DNA of 64,000 nucleotides from Candidatus Bathyarchaeota archaeon. Its GTDB lineage: Archaea; Thermoproteota; Bathyarchaeia; Bathyarchaeales; SOJC01. The stretch spans positions 1-64,000 of the forward strand of contig JAOZHR010000010.1 of the NCBI GenBank assembly GCA_026014805.1. The letters are read 5' to 3'. The notes beneath the pieces were generated by a model. That model saw only the letters and a program-made list of their open reading frames with translations. It made no database searches and was not told the DNA's origin. Numbering within the stretch: the stretch's first letter is position 1; every line of letters begins with the position of its first letter. Positions 34,015-42,065 of this stretch are shown in pieces. The position numbers and the translations under genes were made by a program.

Positions 34015-34866
34015 GTGTTTAACCGCGAGTTTTCAATAGCCATCCCTGCTTCACTGGTTTCTGACATTCCACATCTTAGAGAGAAAACTTTGAGAATTGG
34101 AATGGTGGGAAGAGCCGCCGCAATTTTCGGTGTAGATGAAATTATTATTTTCTCAGATGCGCCAAAGAGGAACCAAAATCGAGAGTTTTGCCTCATTGCT
34201 TCAATTCTTTCTTATATGGAGACGCCGCAGTACTTGCGGAAGCAATTGTTCAAAATAAAGCCGGAGTTAAGATTTGCGGGGGTGTTGCCGCCTCTTCGTA
34301 CGCCGCATCATCCTTTGCAGAATCGTGTAAAAGACTTGGTTGATGGTGAATATCGCGAAGGTGCAGTTATAGCTCATACGCAGGATGGAACTCTTGTGGA
34401 TGTAGGTGTTGAACGGCACGCCTTGATACGGAACAAGAAAATGCAGATTAACACACGTGTCACAGTAAGGATAAGAAAAACAAAGAGGCTGTTGGGTGCA
34501 GAGGTTGTAAACCGCAGCGAAATCGCAGAGTATTGGGGATACCAAGTAACTCGTTCACGCTTGACGTTTGGAAAACTTTTGAGAAAAAATGCTTTCGATT
34601 TAGTTATAGCAACGTCTAAGTACGGAAAACCTTTCGTTGACGTTTCGGAAGAGTTGGCAAATCGCTGGAAGGCTTCTCGCAAAATCCTTGTGGCTTTTGG
34701 CGCGCCTACAAGAGGACTATACGAGATTGCTAAACAAGAGAACTTGGACGACGTTGCTGATTTTGTGGTAAACACAATCCCTAATCAAAATGTTGAAACC
34801 GTGCGCACCGAAGAAGCACTCCTCGTGACCTTGGGAATTCTGAACTACATGGTTGCTAAAGGTTAA
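34015..34866 (+). CDS. SPOUT-family RNA methyltransferase (COG2106 type)
   Basis: A 283-residue protein matching the archaeal SPOUT methyltransferase family regularly found before rpl3. It has FSIAIPASLVSD, RAAAIFGVDEIIIF, LPPLRTPHHPL, a central beta-barrel insertion (about residues 110-165) and a C-terminal knot region with LVAFGAPTRGLYE and NTIPNQNVETVRTEEA. The family is predicted to methylate rRNA; the human relative is SPOUT1/CENP-32. GTG start. Confidence 0.9.
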   Translation: MFNREFSIAIPASLVSDIPHLREKTLRIGMVGRAAAIFGVDEIIIFSDAPKRNQNREFCLIASILSYMETPQYLRKQLFKIKPELRFAGVLPPLRTPHHPLQNRVKDLVDGEYREGAVIAHTQDGTLVDVGVERHALIRNKKMQINTRVTVRIRKTKRLLGAEVVNRSEIAEYWGYQVTRSRLTFGKLLRKNAFDLVIATSKYGKPFVDVSEELANRWKASRKILVAFGAPTRGLYEIAKQENLDDVADFVVNTIPNQNVETVRTEEALLVTLGILNYMVAKG

Positions 34867-34892
34867 AAACCCACCGCATTATATAGTGGCGC

Positions 34893-35681
34893 ATGCAATT
34901 CGACATCGTGCTTCCATTAACAATCAGCATAATCACGATAGCTACAGTTTGGCTGTATGAAAAGTTTGAAACTAGGATAAAGTCGCTTTTTGAAGAAAAA
35001 GAATTTCAGATTCGGGATGTTGTCTTTCTTGTAATCGCTATGGGAGTTATGGTTACAGTCATCGTGTTTGTTCCTCAGCAAGCCATCAAAGTTTTGTTTT
35101 TGACGTCTTACTCCTTCGTTCTATTCCTTTTTACTTACGTTGGAACTGAGAAGTTATATCTTGCCGTGTTGCCGCCCATTGTTTTTGTGGCACTATACCT
35201 TTTCTTTTGGGGCATCGTCTTACTTAACATATTTGCAGTAATTTTCGCCGTATTTATCTCAGTTTATCTTGGCGGTTTGTTTTCATGGACAACTGTCTTA
35301 GTTTTTGCTGGGTTGATTACTGTTATGGATTTCATCCAAGTTTTCGGAACAGGATTTATGGGCGAGGCTGCCGGCAAATTCATTAAACTTGAGCTACCTG
35401 TGCTAATCTATGTTCCCACTTTCCCTACAGAAAATTGGATTGGCTTGGGGTTGGGAGACATATTTTTGGCTGGTTTACTTGCCATTCAAACTGCCCAGAA
35501 GTACAGCAGAAGGGCAGGAATCATATCTGCCATATCAGTAGGCTTCGCTTTCTTTCTCTTCGAAATTGCACTCTTCTATTACGAGTTTGCTAGCTTCTTC
35601 CCTGCCACTCTTGTAGTGGTTGGTGGATGGCTTCTAGGTCTAGGGCTACACTACATTATTGAGCAAAAACGCGCTTCGTAA
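34893..35681 (+). CDS. Presenilin/SPP-like GxGD intramembrane aspartyl protease
   Basis: A 262-residue protein with about nine hydrophobic segments. Two membrane aspartates are placed as in presenilin homologues: Asp146 in TVMDFIQV and Asp189 in GLGLGD, the GxGD motif. Near the C-terminus FFPATLVVVGG takes the position of the PAL motif, with Pro-Ala kept and Thr for Leu. Such enzymes cleave transmembrane helices of remnant signal peptides or regulators. It lies 26 bases after the SPOUT gene and 45 bases before rpl3. Confidence 0.82.
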   Translation: MQFDIVLPLTISIITIATVWLYEKFETRIKSLFEEKEFQIRDVVFLVIAMGVMVTVIVFVPQQAIKVLFLTSYSFVLFLFTYVGTEKLYLAVLPPIVFVALYLFFWGIVLLNIFAVIFAVFISVYLGGLFSWTTVLVFAGLITVMDFIQVFGTGFMGEAAGKFIKLELPVLIYVPTFPTENWIGLGLGDIFLAGLLAIQTAQKYSRRAGIISAISVGFAFFLFEIALFYYEFASFFPATLVVVGGWLLGLGLHYIIEQKRAS

Positions 35682-35682
35682 C

Positions 35683-35693
35683 CTTTATAACTT
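35683..35693 (+). promoter_or_regulatory. TATA-like box before rpl3
   Basis: CTTTATAACTT lies about 38 bases before the ATG of rpl3 and probably starts the rpl3-rpl4-rpl23 transcript. Confidence 0.5.
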
Positions 35694-35725
35694 GATGCTT
35701 GTATTGAACAGAACGAGTGGAAATC

Positions 35726-36733
35726 ATGGGGCATAGAAAGAAAAGTGCTCCAAAACGCGGTTCCTTAGCATATTTGCCTAGGGGACGTGCTGCTCGAGAA
35801 ACTGGTAGAATACGCTACTGGCCTCCCACAACTGAAGGCCCTAAACTTCTTGGGTTTATGGGCTACAAAGCTGGAATGACCCACCTCTTTTATGTGGAAG
35901 ACCATCCTCGCTCCCCAAATTTTGGAAAGGAAGTAAATCAGCCGTGCACAGTTATTGAAACTCCGCCAATTCTGATTTGTGGAGTCCGCGCTTATATCAA
36001 AACTGACTATGGATTGAAAACATTCACAGAAGCTTGGATGAAAAATCCTCCGAAGGACTTGGAACGAGTTTTCACTTTGCCAGATAACTTCGCTCCTGAG
36101 AACGGGTTGAAGAAGATTGAAGAAAACTTGGACAGCATTGTTGAGTTTCGCCTTTTAACGATTACTCAGCCTCGACTGACGAGTGTTCCGAAGAAGAAGC
36201 CAGAGCTTATGGAGATAAAGGTTGACGGGGCGTCGATAAAGGAGTTGTTTGAGTATGCTCGGGGGTTGCTGGGTAAGACGGTGGGTGTTACTGGGGTTTT
36301 TAAGGAAGGTCAGTTTGTGGACGCGATTGCGATTTCTAAGGGGAAGGGGTTTCAGGGGCCCGTGAAGCGGTGGGGTATTAGGATTTTGTCTCGTAAGTCT
36401 AGGAAAATTAAGAGGGGTGTGGCGTGTATTGGGCCTTGGAGGCCACCTCGGGTTTTATATACTGTTCCTAGGGCCGGGCAGATGGGATATCATAAGAGAA
36501 CTGAGTATAATAAGCGCATTTTAAAGATAGGAGTTGATGGTAAAGAAGTGACGCCTAGCGGTGGCTTCGTGAGATATGGAGTTGTAAAGAGTACGTTTCT
36601 TTTGTTGAAGGGGAGTGTACCTGGTCCTCGGAAGCGTTTGGTTCGGCTTCGTGTTCCTGCGCGACCGTCTACGACAGTGCCTGTGGAGCCTCCGAAGATT
36701 GTTGAGATTTCTTTGGCGTCGCAGCAAGGGTAG
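35726..36733 (+). CDS. rpl3: 50S ribosomal protein L3
   Basis: A 335-residue archaeal uL3. It starts MGHRKKSAPKRGSLAYLPRG, has FMGYKAGMTHL, VDAIAISKGKGFQGPVKRWG and RRAGQMGYHKRTEYN-like RNA-contact loops, and ends in VEPPKIVEISLAS. ATG 35726 is preferred to the GTG at 35717 because the family begins MGHRK. From about base 36190 the coding strand becomes strikingly poor in C and rich in G and T, while the protein stays intact. First gene of a three-gene ribosomal cluster. Confidence 0.96.
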   Translation: MGHRKKSAPKRGSLAYLPRGRAARETGRIRYWPPTTEGPKLLGFMGYKAGMTHLFYVEDHPRSPNFGKEVNQPCTVIETPPILICGVRAYIKTDYGLKTFTEAWMKNPPKDLERVFTLPDNFAPENGLKKIEENLDSIVEFRLLTITQPRLTSVPKKKPELMEIKVDGASIKELFEYARGLLGKTVGVTGVFKEGQFVDAIAISKGKGFQGPVKRWGIRILSRKSRKIKRGVACIGPWRPPRVLYTVPRAGQMGYHKRTEYNKRILKIGVDGKEVTPSGGFVRYGVVKSTFLLLKGSVPGPRKRLVRLRVPARPSTTVPVEPPKIVEISLASQQG

Positions 36734-36751
36734 ATAATGAAGGTGTGATTT

Positions 36752-37534
36752 ATGGGCAAGGTGACGTCGAAAGTTTTTGATTTGAAGGGGAAGGCTGTTG
36801 GGAAAGTTAAGCTTCCTAAGGCTTTCCGTACTCCTTTGCGCCCGGATGTCATTAAGCGGGCTGTCGTTGCTTTGCAGTCTCGTCGTTTTCAGCCTCAGGG
36901 GAGGGATCCGATGGCAGGTAAGAGGACCACGGCTGAATCTCGGGGGGTTGGTTTAGGGATTGCTAGGGTTCCTAGGATGAAGGATAGAAATCGGGCTGCT
37001 TTTGGCGTGAGTATTGTTGGGGGTCATCGTGCTTTTCCTCCTCGTTCGGAGAAGAGGGTTGTAAAGAGGATTCCGCGGAAGGAGATGGGATTAGCTTTGC
37101 GTTCTGCAGTTGCCGCCACAGGTGCGAAGGATGTTGTTGCTGGTAGAGGGCATTTGGTTGATGATGTTCGGGATTTTCCGTTGGTAGTGGTTGATGATGT
37201 GGAAGACTTGCGGCGCACGAAGGATGTTGAGGGGGTTCTTTTGGAGTTGGGTGTTTGGGCTGATGTTTTTCGGGTGAAGGAGAGCAGGAGTGTGCGGGCT
37301 GGACGGGGGAAGACACGTGGGCGAAGGTATAAGCAGGCTGTTGGTCCTTTGATTGTCGTGGTTGAGAATAAAGGGATTGTTGAGGCTGGGCGGAATTTGC
37401 CAGGTGTTGATGTTGTGTTAGTTGAGGGGTTGAATGTGGAGTTGCTGGCGCCTGGGACCCATGCTGGTAGGCTTACGGTGTGGAGTAACTCGGCTTTGGA
37501 GAGACTTGGCGAGAAGTTGGGGGAGGCTGGGTAG
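36752..37534 (+). CDS. rpl4: 50S ribosomal protein L4
   Basis: A 260-residue archaeal uL4: FDLKGKAVGKVKLPKAFRTP, the basic loop PMAGKRTTAESRGVG, GGHRAFPPRSEKRVVKRI, RAGRGKTRGRRYKQAVGPL and a C-terminal APGTHAGRLTVW. Codon choice is strongly G/T-biased (TTG, GGG, GTT), matching the second half of rpl3. It follows rpl3 by 18 bases. Confidence 0.96.
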   Translation: MGKVTSKVFDLKGKAVGKVKLPKAFRTPLRPDVIKRAVVALQSRRFQPQGRDPMAGKRTTAESRGVGLGIARVPRMKDRNRAAFGVSIVGGHRAFPPRSEKRVVKRIPRKEMGLALRSAVAATGAKDVVAGRGHLVDDVRDFPLVVVDDVEDLRRTKDVEGVLLELGVWADVFRVKESRSVRAGRGKTRGRRYKQAVGPLIVVVENKGIVEAGRNLPGVDVVLVEGLNVELLAPGTHAGRLTVWSNSALERLGEKLGEAG

Positions 37535-37536
37535 CT

Positions 37537-37797
37537 TTGGATCCGTATGATGTTGTTTTGTATCCGTTGATGACTGAAGTTGCTAGCAGACTGCTTGAGA
37601 CGGAGAATAAGTTGATTTTCATGGTTAATTTGAAGGCGTCGAAGCCTGATATTAGGAAGGCAGTTGAGGAGTTATATGACGTGGGGGTAGAGAAAGTTAA
37701 TGTTCTTATTACGCCTCGGGGAGAGAAAAAGGCGTTTGTCAAGCTACATCCAGACTATAAGGCTGTGGACGTGGCAATAAAACTGGGAATCCTCTAA
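37537..37797 (+). CDS. rpl23: 50S ribosomal protein L23
   Basis: An 86-residue uL23: YDVVLYPLMTEVASRLLE, NKLIFMVNLKASKPDIRKAVEELY and a final KAVDVAIKLGIL. TTG start 2 bases after the rpl4 stop. In most archaea rpl2, rps19 and rpl22 come next; here the cluster ends and an unrelated gene follows. Confidence 0.95.
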   Translation: MDPYDVVLYPLMTEVASRLLETENKLIFMVNLKASKPDIRKAVEELYDVGVEKVNVLITPRGEKKAFVKLHPDYKAVDVAIKLGIL

Positions 37798-38173
37798 TCT
37801 CTGTGCTTCCTCCGAAAAACTAATAGTGCCTACATGCACACGCGAAAAGTTAAGATAGGCGACAACACATGGTTCCACCAATCAAAATCTGCTAATAGAC
37901 TGTCAAAGATCTGCACCAACATGTCTCAATAAGGAGAGGATACATATGAATAGTGCCCCTGTTATTCAGATTTTATTTAGCTGCAAGTCGATCCGAACAT
38001 GTATATAAAACACCATCCGGAGTAAGAAAGTCTCAGAACATGCCGACAAGCACTTTTCGCGTTCCATGCGTACATATATAGAAGCCAACGGCCCTCGAAA
38101 AACACATAGACAAACTTTTAAAACATGACATCCTTAAAATAATCCCTCAATACAAAAAGGAGAAAAACAAAAC
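37798..38173. other. Intergenic region with long-range inverted repeat and gcvH promoter
   Basis: About 376 bases without a credible gene between rpl23 and gcvH. It contains the 11-base inverted arms at 37840-37850 and 38052-38062, TATA-like ACATATATAG near 38069-38079 and CTTTTAAAAC near 38114-38124. A 20-codon frame with AAGGAG upstream begins at 37946 and looks like chance. Confidence 0.5.
37840..38062. repeat. Inverted repeat pair enclosing about 200 bases
   Basis: ACGCGAAAAGT (37840-37850) and its exact reverse complement ACTTTTCGCGT (38052-38062) face each other. Similarity extends outward through CATGCAC and TTCCATG with one gap. It could be the ends of a small MITE-like insertion after rpl23, or regulatory sites. 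Confidence 0.4.
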
Positions 38174-38590
38174 GTGGTAAAAGTAAATGACACAGAAGTC
38201 CCAGAAGGACTACAATACACAAAAGACTACGAATGGGTGAAAATCGAAGATAACAAAGCACGTATAGGCGTAACAGACTACGCCCAAAAACAATTGCGCG
38301 AGATCGTCTACGCAGAACTACCCGCACAAGGCGACACAATAACGCAAAACGAACCCTACGGCACAGTAGAATCCGTCAAAGCAGTGTCAGATCTCATAGC
38401 ACCCTTAAGTGGTACAATCGAACAGGTAAACACAGAAGTGCAAAACCGTCCAGAACTCCTTAACGAAGACCCCTACAACAAAGGCTGGCTACTCGTAATA
38501 GCCCCAAGCAACTTGGATGCAGAGCTTAAAAACTTGATGAATACGGAACAGTCGGCTGAATGGCACAAATCCCTAATTGAAAAAGGCTAA
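38174..38590 (+). CDS. gcvH: Glycine cleavage system H-protein
   Basis: A 138-residue canonical H-protein: YTKDYEWVKIEDNKARIGVTDYAQ, the lipoylation site VESVKAVSD with the modified Lys, IAPLSGTIEQVN, and NEDPYNKGWLLVI. No P-, T- or L-protein gene is in the window, so it is either an orphan carrier or belongs with genes elsewhere. GTG start with AAGGAG about 11 bases upstream. It lies at the left end of the Flx/Hdr region, on the opposite strand; a second H-protein lies at the right end. Confidence 0.94.
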   Translation: MVKVNDTEVPEGLQYTKDYEWVKIEDNKARIGVTDYAQKQLREIVYAELPAQGDTITQNEPYGTVESVKAVSDLIAPLSGTIEQVNTEVQNRPELLNEDPYNKGWLLVIAPSNLDAELKNLMNTEQSAEWHKSLIEKG

Positions 38591-38604
38591 ACCAAGGTTT
38601 AGCC
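38585..38604 (+). terminator. Hairpin terminator of gcvH
   Basis: GGCTAAACC-AA-GGTTTAGCC is a perfect 9-bp stem whose 5' arm contains the gcvH stop codon. A pyrimidine-rich stretch (TTCTTTTCTTTT) follows. Confidence 0.6.
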
Positions 38605-38786
38605 ATTCCACTTCTTTTCTTTTCTAAATTAAGCTTTTAGAATAGAGAAAGGAAAAGTTTATGTGGGTTTTTATTCTGGCTAGGTGGGCGTAGAGCGCGC
38701 GTGTGCACTAGCTGAAGATTTCTTAGAACAAGATTCGCGATTGAAAATTGAAACTTTAAGGGTAAAGCAGTTATTCAATCGCAATC

Positions 38787-39626
38787 TCAGTACTCTTTCG
38801 GCATCATCGCAAGTTCTTTGTAGGCGAAGACCGGGCCATCTTTGCACACAAACTTGTCTCCTATGTTACACCTTCCACACTTTCCGATGCCACACTTCAT
38901 CCTCATCTCGAGGGATAGAAATACTTCCTCGGGAGGGAAGCCGAGCTCGTTAAGAACTGGCATGGTGAACTTTATCATTATGGGTGGACCGCAGACAATT
39001 GCGATAGCGTTCTCTGAGCTTGGAGCGGTCTCCTTGAGAACGGCCGGGACAAAGCCCACTAATCCAGTCCAGCCAGGAACAGCTCTGTCTATGGTCACGT
39101 TAAGGTTAATATCATCCCTCTTTCCCCAAGCTTCAAGGTCGTATTTATAGGCGAGTTCACCTGGGTTGCGGGCTCCGTAGATAACTGTTAAGCCTCTGAA
39201 CCTATCTCTGTTGACTTCGTGAAGAATGAATTTTGTTAGAGACCTTAGCGTTGTGAAAGCGAAGCCTCCTCCGACAATGACAACATTGCGGCCTTCCATT
39301 CTCTCCAGTGGGAACCCGTTGCCGTATGGTCCTCTGACCCCTATTACTGTTCCCTCTTCGCAGTTGTGCAGGGCTGTGGTCACAACCCCGACCTTTTTAA
39401 TGGTGAACTGGATGTAACCTTCGTCCATGGGCGATGAGGCTATACCTAAGGGACATTCTCCGGCGCCGAAGACAGAAATCTCTGCGAACTGGCCACATCT
39501 GTACTTGAACTTCTTCATCGCTTCTGGATCTTGGAAAACAAGCTCAAACGTCTTTATGTCATTCACTTCATTTTCTGTTGTGATTTTTCTGATGACCGCA
39601 AGGTTTGGGATGTACGGATTACTCAT
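38787..39626 (-). CDS. flxA: FlxA-like FAD/NAD(P)-binding oxidoreductase subunit
   Basis: A 279-residue ferredoxin-NADP-reductase-fold protein. It has an FAD domain (RCGQFAEISV, then GEGTVIGVRGPYGNGFPLE-like loop), a nucleotide domain (VVIVGGGFAF, IVCGPPIMIK) and a C-terminal iron-sulfur site CGIGKCGRCNIGDKFVC. It resembles sulfhydrogenase gamma, anaerobic sulfite reductase B and FlxA. It would pass electrons between NAD(P)H and the Fe-S subunits encoded upstream. It is the last gene of the long leftward operon, 3 bases after flxB. Confidence 0.9.
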   Translation of the reverse strand: MSNPYIPNLAVIRKITTENEVNDIKTFELVFQDPEAMKKFKYRCGQFAEISVFGAGECPLGIASSPMDEGYIQFTIKKVGVVTTALHNCEEGTVIGVRGPYGNGFPLERMEGRNVVIVGGGFAFTTLRSLTKFILHEVNRDRFRGLTVIYGARNPGELAYKYDLEAWGKRDDINLNVTIDRAVPGWTGLVGFVPAVLKETAPSSENAIAIVCGPPIMIKFTMPVLNELGFPPEEVFLSLEMRMKCGIGKCGRCNIGDKFVCKDGPVFAYKELAMMPKEY

Positions 39627-39629
39627 TCT

Positions 39630-40667
39630 CTACTTCACCTGTCTGGTCGATATTGCTTTAGTTATTTCTCTGATGTCAAGGTTAACAGGACACTCCCGGA
39701 CGCATCTTCCACAGCCTACGCAAAAGCTTTCGCCGAAGTTCTTGACGAAGTAGCTGAACTTGTGCATGATCCTCTGCCTCATCCTCTCCTTTCCCGAAGG
39801 TCGAGGGTTATACCCAGAACCCTGTAGTGTGAAGCAGGAGAACTGGCATGAGTCCCAGATCCTAACTCTTTTCCCTCCATCCCCTTCTTCATCCAGAACG
39901 TCGAAGCAGCAGCAAGTGGGACAAAGGAAAGTGCAAATTCCACAGCCCAAGCACTTCTGATATATCTGGTCCCACAATGGGTCGTCAAACATTCTATCAA
40001 GCTTCTGGCTCACGCCCTTAACAGAAACCTTAGATCTCACGGCAGTTTCAGCCTCTTCGGAGAGCTTCTTCGCCTTCTCTATGTCAGCTTTTTCTGCGTC
40101 CTTCAACCACGGAAACTTCTCAACGAGTTTCTCGCCTCTTTCAGTGACTGTTTCTATCAGATACTTGTCGTTTATGTCTTGGAGAAGCAGGTCCATACCC
40201 TCTTTTCCGAATGGACGCCCTCCAAGAGACGTGCAGAAGCATGTGCTTAGAGGATGATTGCACGCTAACCCGAACATGGTTGTGTTCTTCCTCTTCTCTA
40301 GGTAGTACAAGTCTTTGTGTTCTCCAGAGGAAAAGAACTTGTCCAGCAAAACGAAGCTTCTGGCATCGCAGGGGCGGACGCCTAACAGCACCCTCTTTCC
40401 CTTTACGATAAGAGCCTCCTCTATTTCTACGCCTTTTTTACCTATCCTATGGATGAACAGAGTCTCAGTCTGTGGAAAGAAAACCTCCTTGGGAGGCTTC
40501 TTTGTGTTCCGGAAGTCTAGGTAGGCTTCGCGTCCTTGGGAGAGTCTTTCAAAAAAGACTATGTTTTTTTCTTTGACTGGCACGAAAACATCGTGTTCTT
40601 CAGTCAGTTCCCCAAGGAGGATGGGGAATTTGCTCTTTTCTATGACCTTCCACTTCATTGTAAGCAC
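39630..40667 (-). CDS. flxB: FlxB-like 4Fe-4S subunit
   Basis: A 345-residue protein of the sulfhydrogenase-beta / anaerobic sulfite reductase A kind. The N-terminal domain has VLLGVRPCDARSF and GLACNHPLSTCFC. Two 4Fe-4S clusters lie in the C-terminal half, CLGCGICTFLCPTCCC (about residue 237) and CVGCGRCVRECPVNL (about residue 317). It forms an electron relay between FlxA and the HdrA side. It begins 6 bases after flxC. Confidence 0.88.
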   Translation of the reverse strand: MLTMKWKVIEKSKFPILLGELTEEHDVFVPVKEKNIVFFERLSQGREAYLDFRNTKKPPKEVFFPQTETLFIHRIGKKGVEIEEALIVKGKRVLLGVRPCDARSFVLLDKFFSSGEHKDLYYLEKRKNTTMFGLACNHPLSTCFCTSLGGRPFGKEGMDLLLQDINDKYLIETVTERGEKLVEKFPWLKDAEKADIEKAKKLSEEAETAVRSKVSVKGVSQKLDRMFDDPLWDQIYQKCLGCGICTFLCPTCCCFDVLDEEGDGGKRVRIWDSCQFSCFTLQGSGYNPRPSGKERMRQRIMHKFSYFVKNFGESFCVGCGRCVRECPVNLDIREITKAISTRQVK

Positions 40668-40673
40668 CCTGTT

Positions 40674-41624
40674 TCACTTAATGAACTCCTGAGAATCCTC
40701 CATTTTGAACTCTCCCAACGGGGGGACCTCTTCAAGGCTGACTCCTGCCTCGTAGTTGTACCGTTCTTTCATAATCTTTTCAGTTTTTTTCACGAGCTCC
40801 CTCAGGTTTATATCCATTGGGCAAGCTCGACTGCAGGCTCCGCAATCGACGCATCTCCCGGCTATGTGGAAGGCACGGACGATGTGGTATATCATAGTAT
40901 CCGAGATATCATTTGTCTTGCCGAACCAAGCGGGCATTGTCTGGTCGACGAAGCACATCTTGCAATAGCAGAGGGGACAAATGTTTCTGCAAGCGTAGCA
41001 TCTGATGCACTTGCCTAGTTCCTCCTTAAAATGGTCCCACCTCTCTTCCACTGACTTCGACTCGAGGCTAGAAACTTCAGCGAACTCGTTCACTTCCGTG
41101 GTTTCAGGCACCTTCTCTCCCACAAATACATCGTAGATAGGTGGATTCTTGTGTCCGCAGGTTAGACACGAGTCGCAGAGGAAAACGTTTTTCGGTAAAA
41201 CAAGCTCGAAACCTTCTCCCTTAACCTTGATCTGTTCATCTTTAACGACGGCTTCGAGGACCTCCCTATCGCCGAGTTTCGCCTTTATCTTTTTCCTGTC
41301 AATGACACCTAGGCAAGGGACACCTATTATGACTACATTTTCCCTGGGAAACTGCTTCTCTATCGCACAAACCGCTATCAACCGTGCGTCGCAACCCTTT
41401 GCAATAACACCTACTTTTTCCTTTCTATCTACCACGTATTTTGAAAGGCTGGCGTCGCAACTTGCGTTCCAAACAAGCTTTTTAATGCTCTCTACTTTGT
41501 CCACAAAGCAGGGAGTCGTGCGAAGAGGCAGGGTTCCTCGCTCATATCCGATTATCAGGTCGACCTTCTTCTCGCTGAGAAGCTTTTCCGCGACCTCTCT
41601 TATCGAATTTTCAAGGTTTTCCAT
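40674..41624 (-). CDS. flxC: FlxC-like 4Fe-4S subunit
   Basis: A 316-residue protein with an N-terminal region related to the FrhB/FdhB fold (VGVIAKGCDARLIAV, VIIGVPCLGVID), a CDSCLTCGHKNPP zinc- or Fe-S-like motif, then two clusters CIRCYACRNICPLCYC (about 206) and CVDCGACSRACPMDI (about 260). Position between flxB and flxD and the domain order match the FlxABCD set of Desulfovibrio. It begins 6 bases after flxD. Confidence 0.85.
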   Translation of the reverse strand: MENLENSIREVAEKLLSEKKVDLIIGYERGTLPLRTTPCFVDKVESIKKLVWNASCDASLSKYVVDRKEKVGVIAKGCDARLIAVCAIEKQFPRENVVIIGVPCLGVIDRKKIKAKLGDREVLEAVVKDEQIKVKGEGFELVLPKNVFLCDSCLTCGHKNPPIYDVFVGEKVPETTEVNEFAEVSSLESKSVEERWDHFKEELGKCIRCYACRNICPLCYCKMCFVDQTMPAWFGKTNDISDTMIYHIVRAFHIAGRCVDCGACSRACPMDINLRELVKKTEKIMKERYNYEAGVSLEEVPPLGEFKMEDSQEFIK

Positions 41625-41630
41625 ACAGCA

Positions 41631-42059
41631 CTACCTCTTCACCAGTCTTTTGGCAGGCCCTAGGGCATCCACCTTTTCTACCATGTCCGTCACGACCTTA
41701 GCAAACTTTTCACCTTCAGCAGCGGAGACCCATGAGAAGTTTACCCTTCTAGGCTCAATCCCGAGGTATTCCAGTAGGTCTTTCAGAACAGCGAATCTTC
41801 TTCGGGCCACGAGGTTTCCGCTAATGTAGTGGCAGTCTCCTGGGTGGCATCCTGAGACTAAGACTCCGTCCCATCCACGCTGAAGGGCTTTTATGATAAA
41901 GTATGGGTTGACTCTTCCAGAGCAGGGGACTCGAACGACCCTTATGTTAGGGGGATACTGCATTCTGCTTATTCCAGCAAGGTCTGCTCCAGCGTAACTG
42001 CACCAGTTGCACAGGAACGCTAGTATTTTCGGGGGCCATTGTTTTTCTGCAGGTTTCAC
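41631..42059 (-). CDS. flxD: FlxD / MvhD-type delta subunit
   Basis: A 142-residue protein of the MvhD family: LAFLCNWCSYAGADLAG, VVRVPCSGRVNP, GCHPGDCHY and FSWVSAAEGEKFA. The cysteines fit the 2Fe-2S site of MvhD, which hands electrons to HdrA in methanogens. It starts 6 bases after the large HdrA and is the link between that HdrA and FlxABC. Confidence 0.93.
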   Translation of the reverse strand: MKPAEKQWPPKILAFLCNWCSYAGADLAGISRMQYPPNIRVVRVPCSGRVNPYFIIKALQRGWDGVLVSGCHPGDCHYISGNLVARRRFAVLKDLLEYLGIEPRRVNFSWVSAAEGEKFAKVVTDMVEKVDALGPAKRLVKR

Positions 42060-42065
42060 TTTTGG

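Noticed and set aside
34374-34775. 133-codon minus-strand frame opposite the SPOUT methyltransferase
   Set aside because: It is antisense to the conserved knot domain and has no independent support.
37946-38008. 20-codon frame with a good AAGGAG in the rpl23-gcvH gap
   Set aside because: The peptide is short with no recognisable features; the Shine-Dalgarno match alone is not enough.
38684-38953. 89-codon plus-strand frame between gcvH and flxA
   Set aside because: Its second half is antisense to the conserved Fe-S C-terminus of FlxA.
40536-41829. Long plus-strand frames opposite flxB, flxC and flxD
   Set aside because: Shadows of Cys- and Lys-rich sense proteins; starts lack ribosome binding sites.
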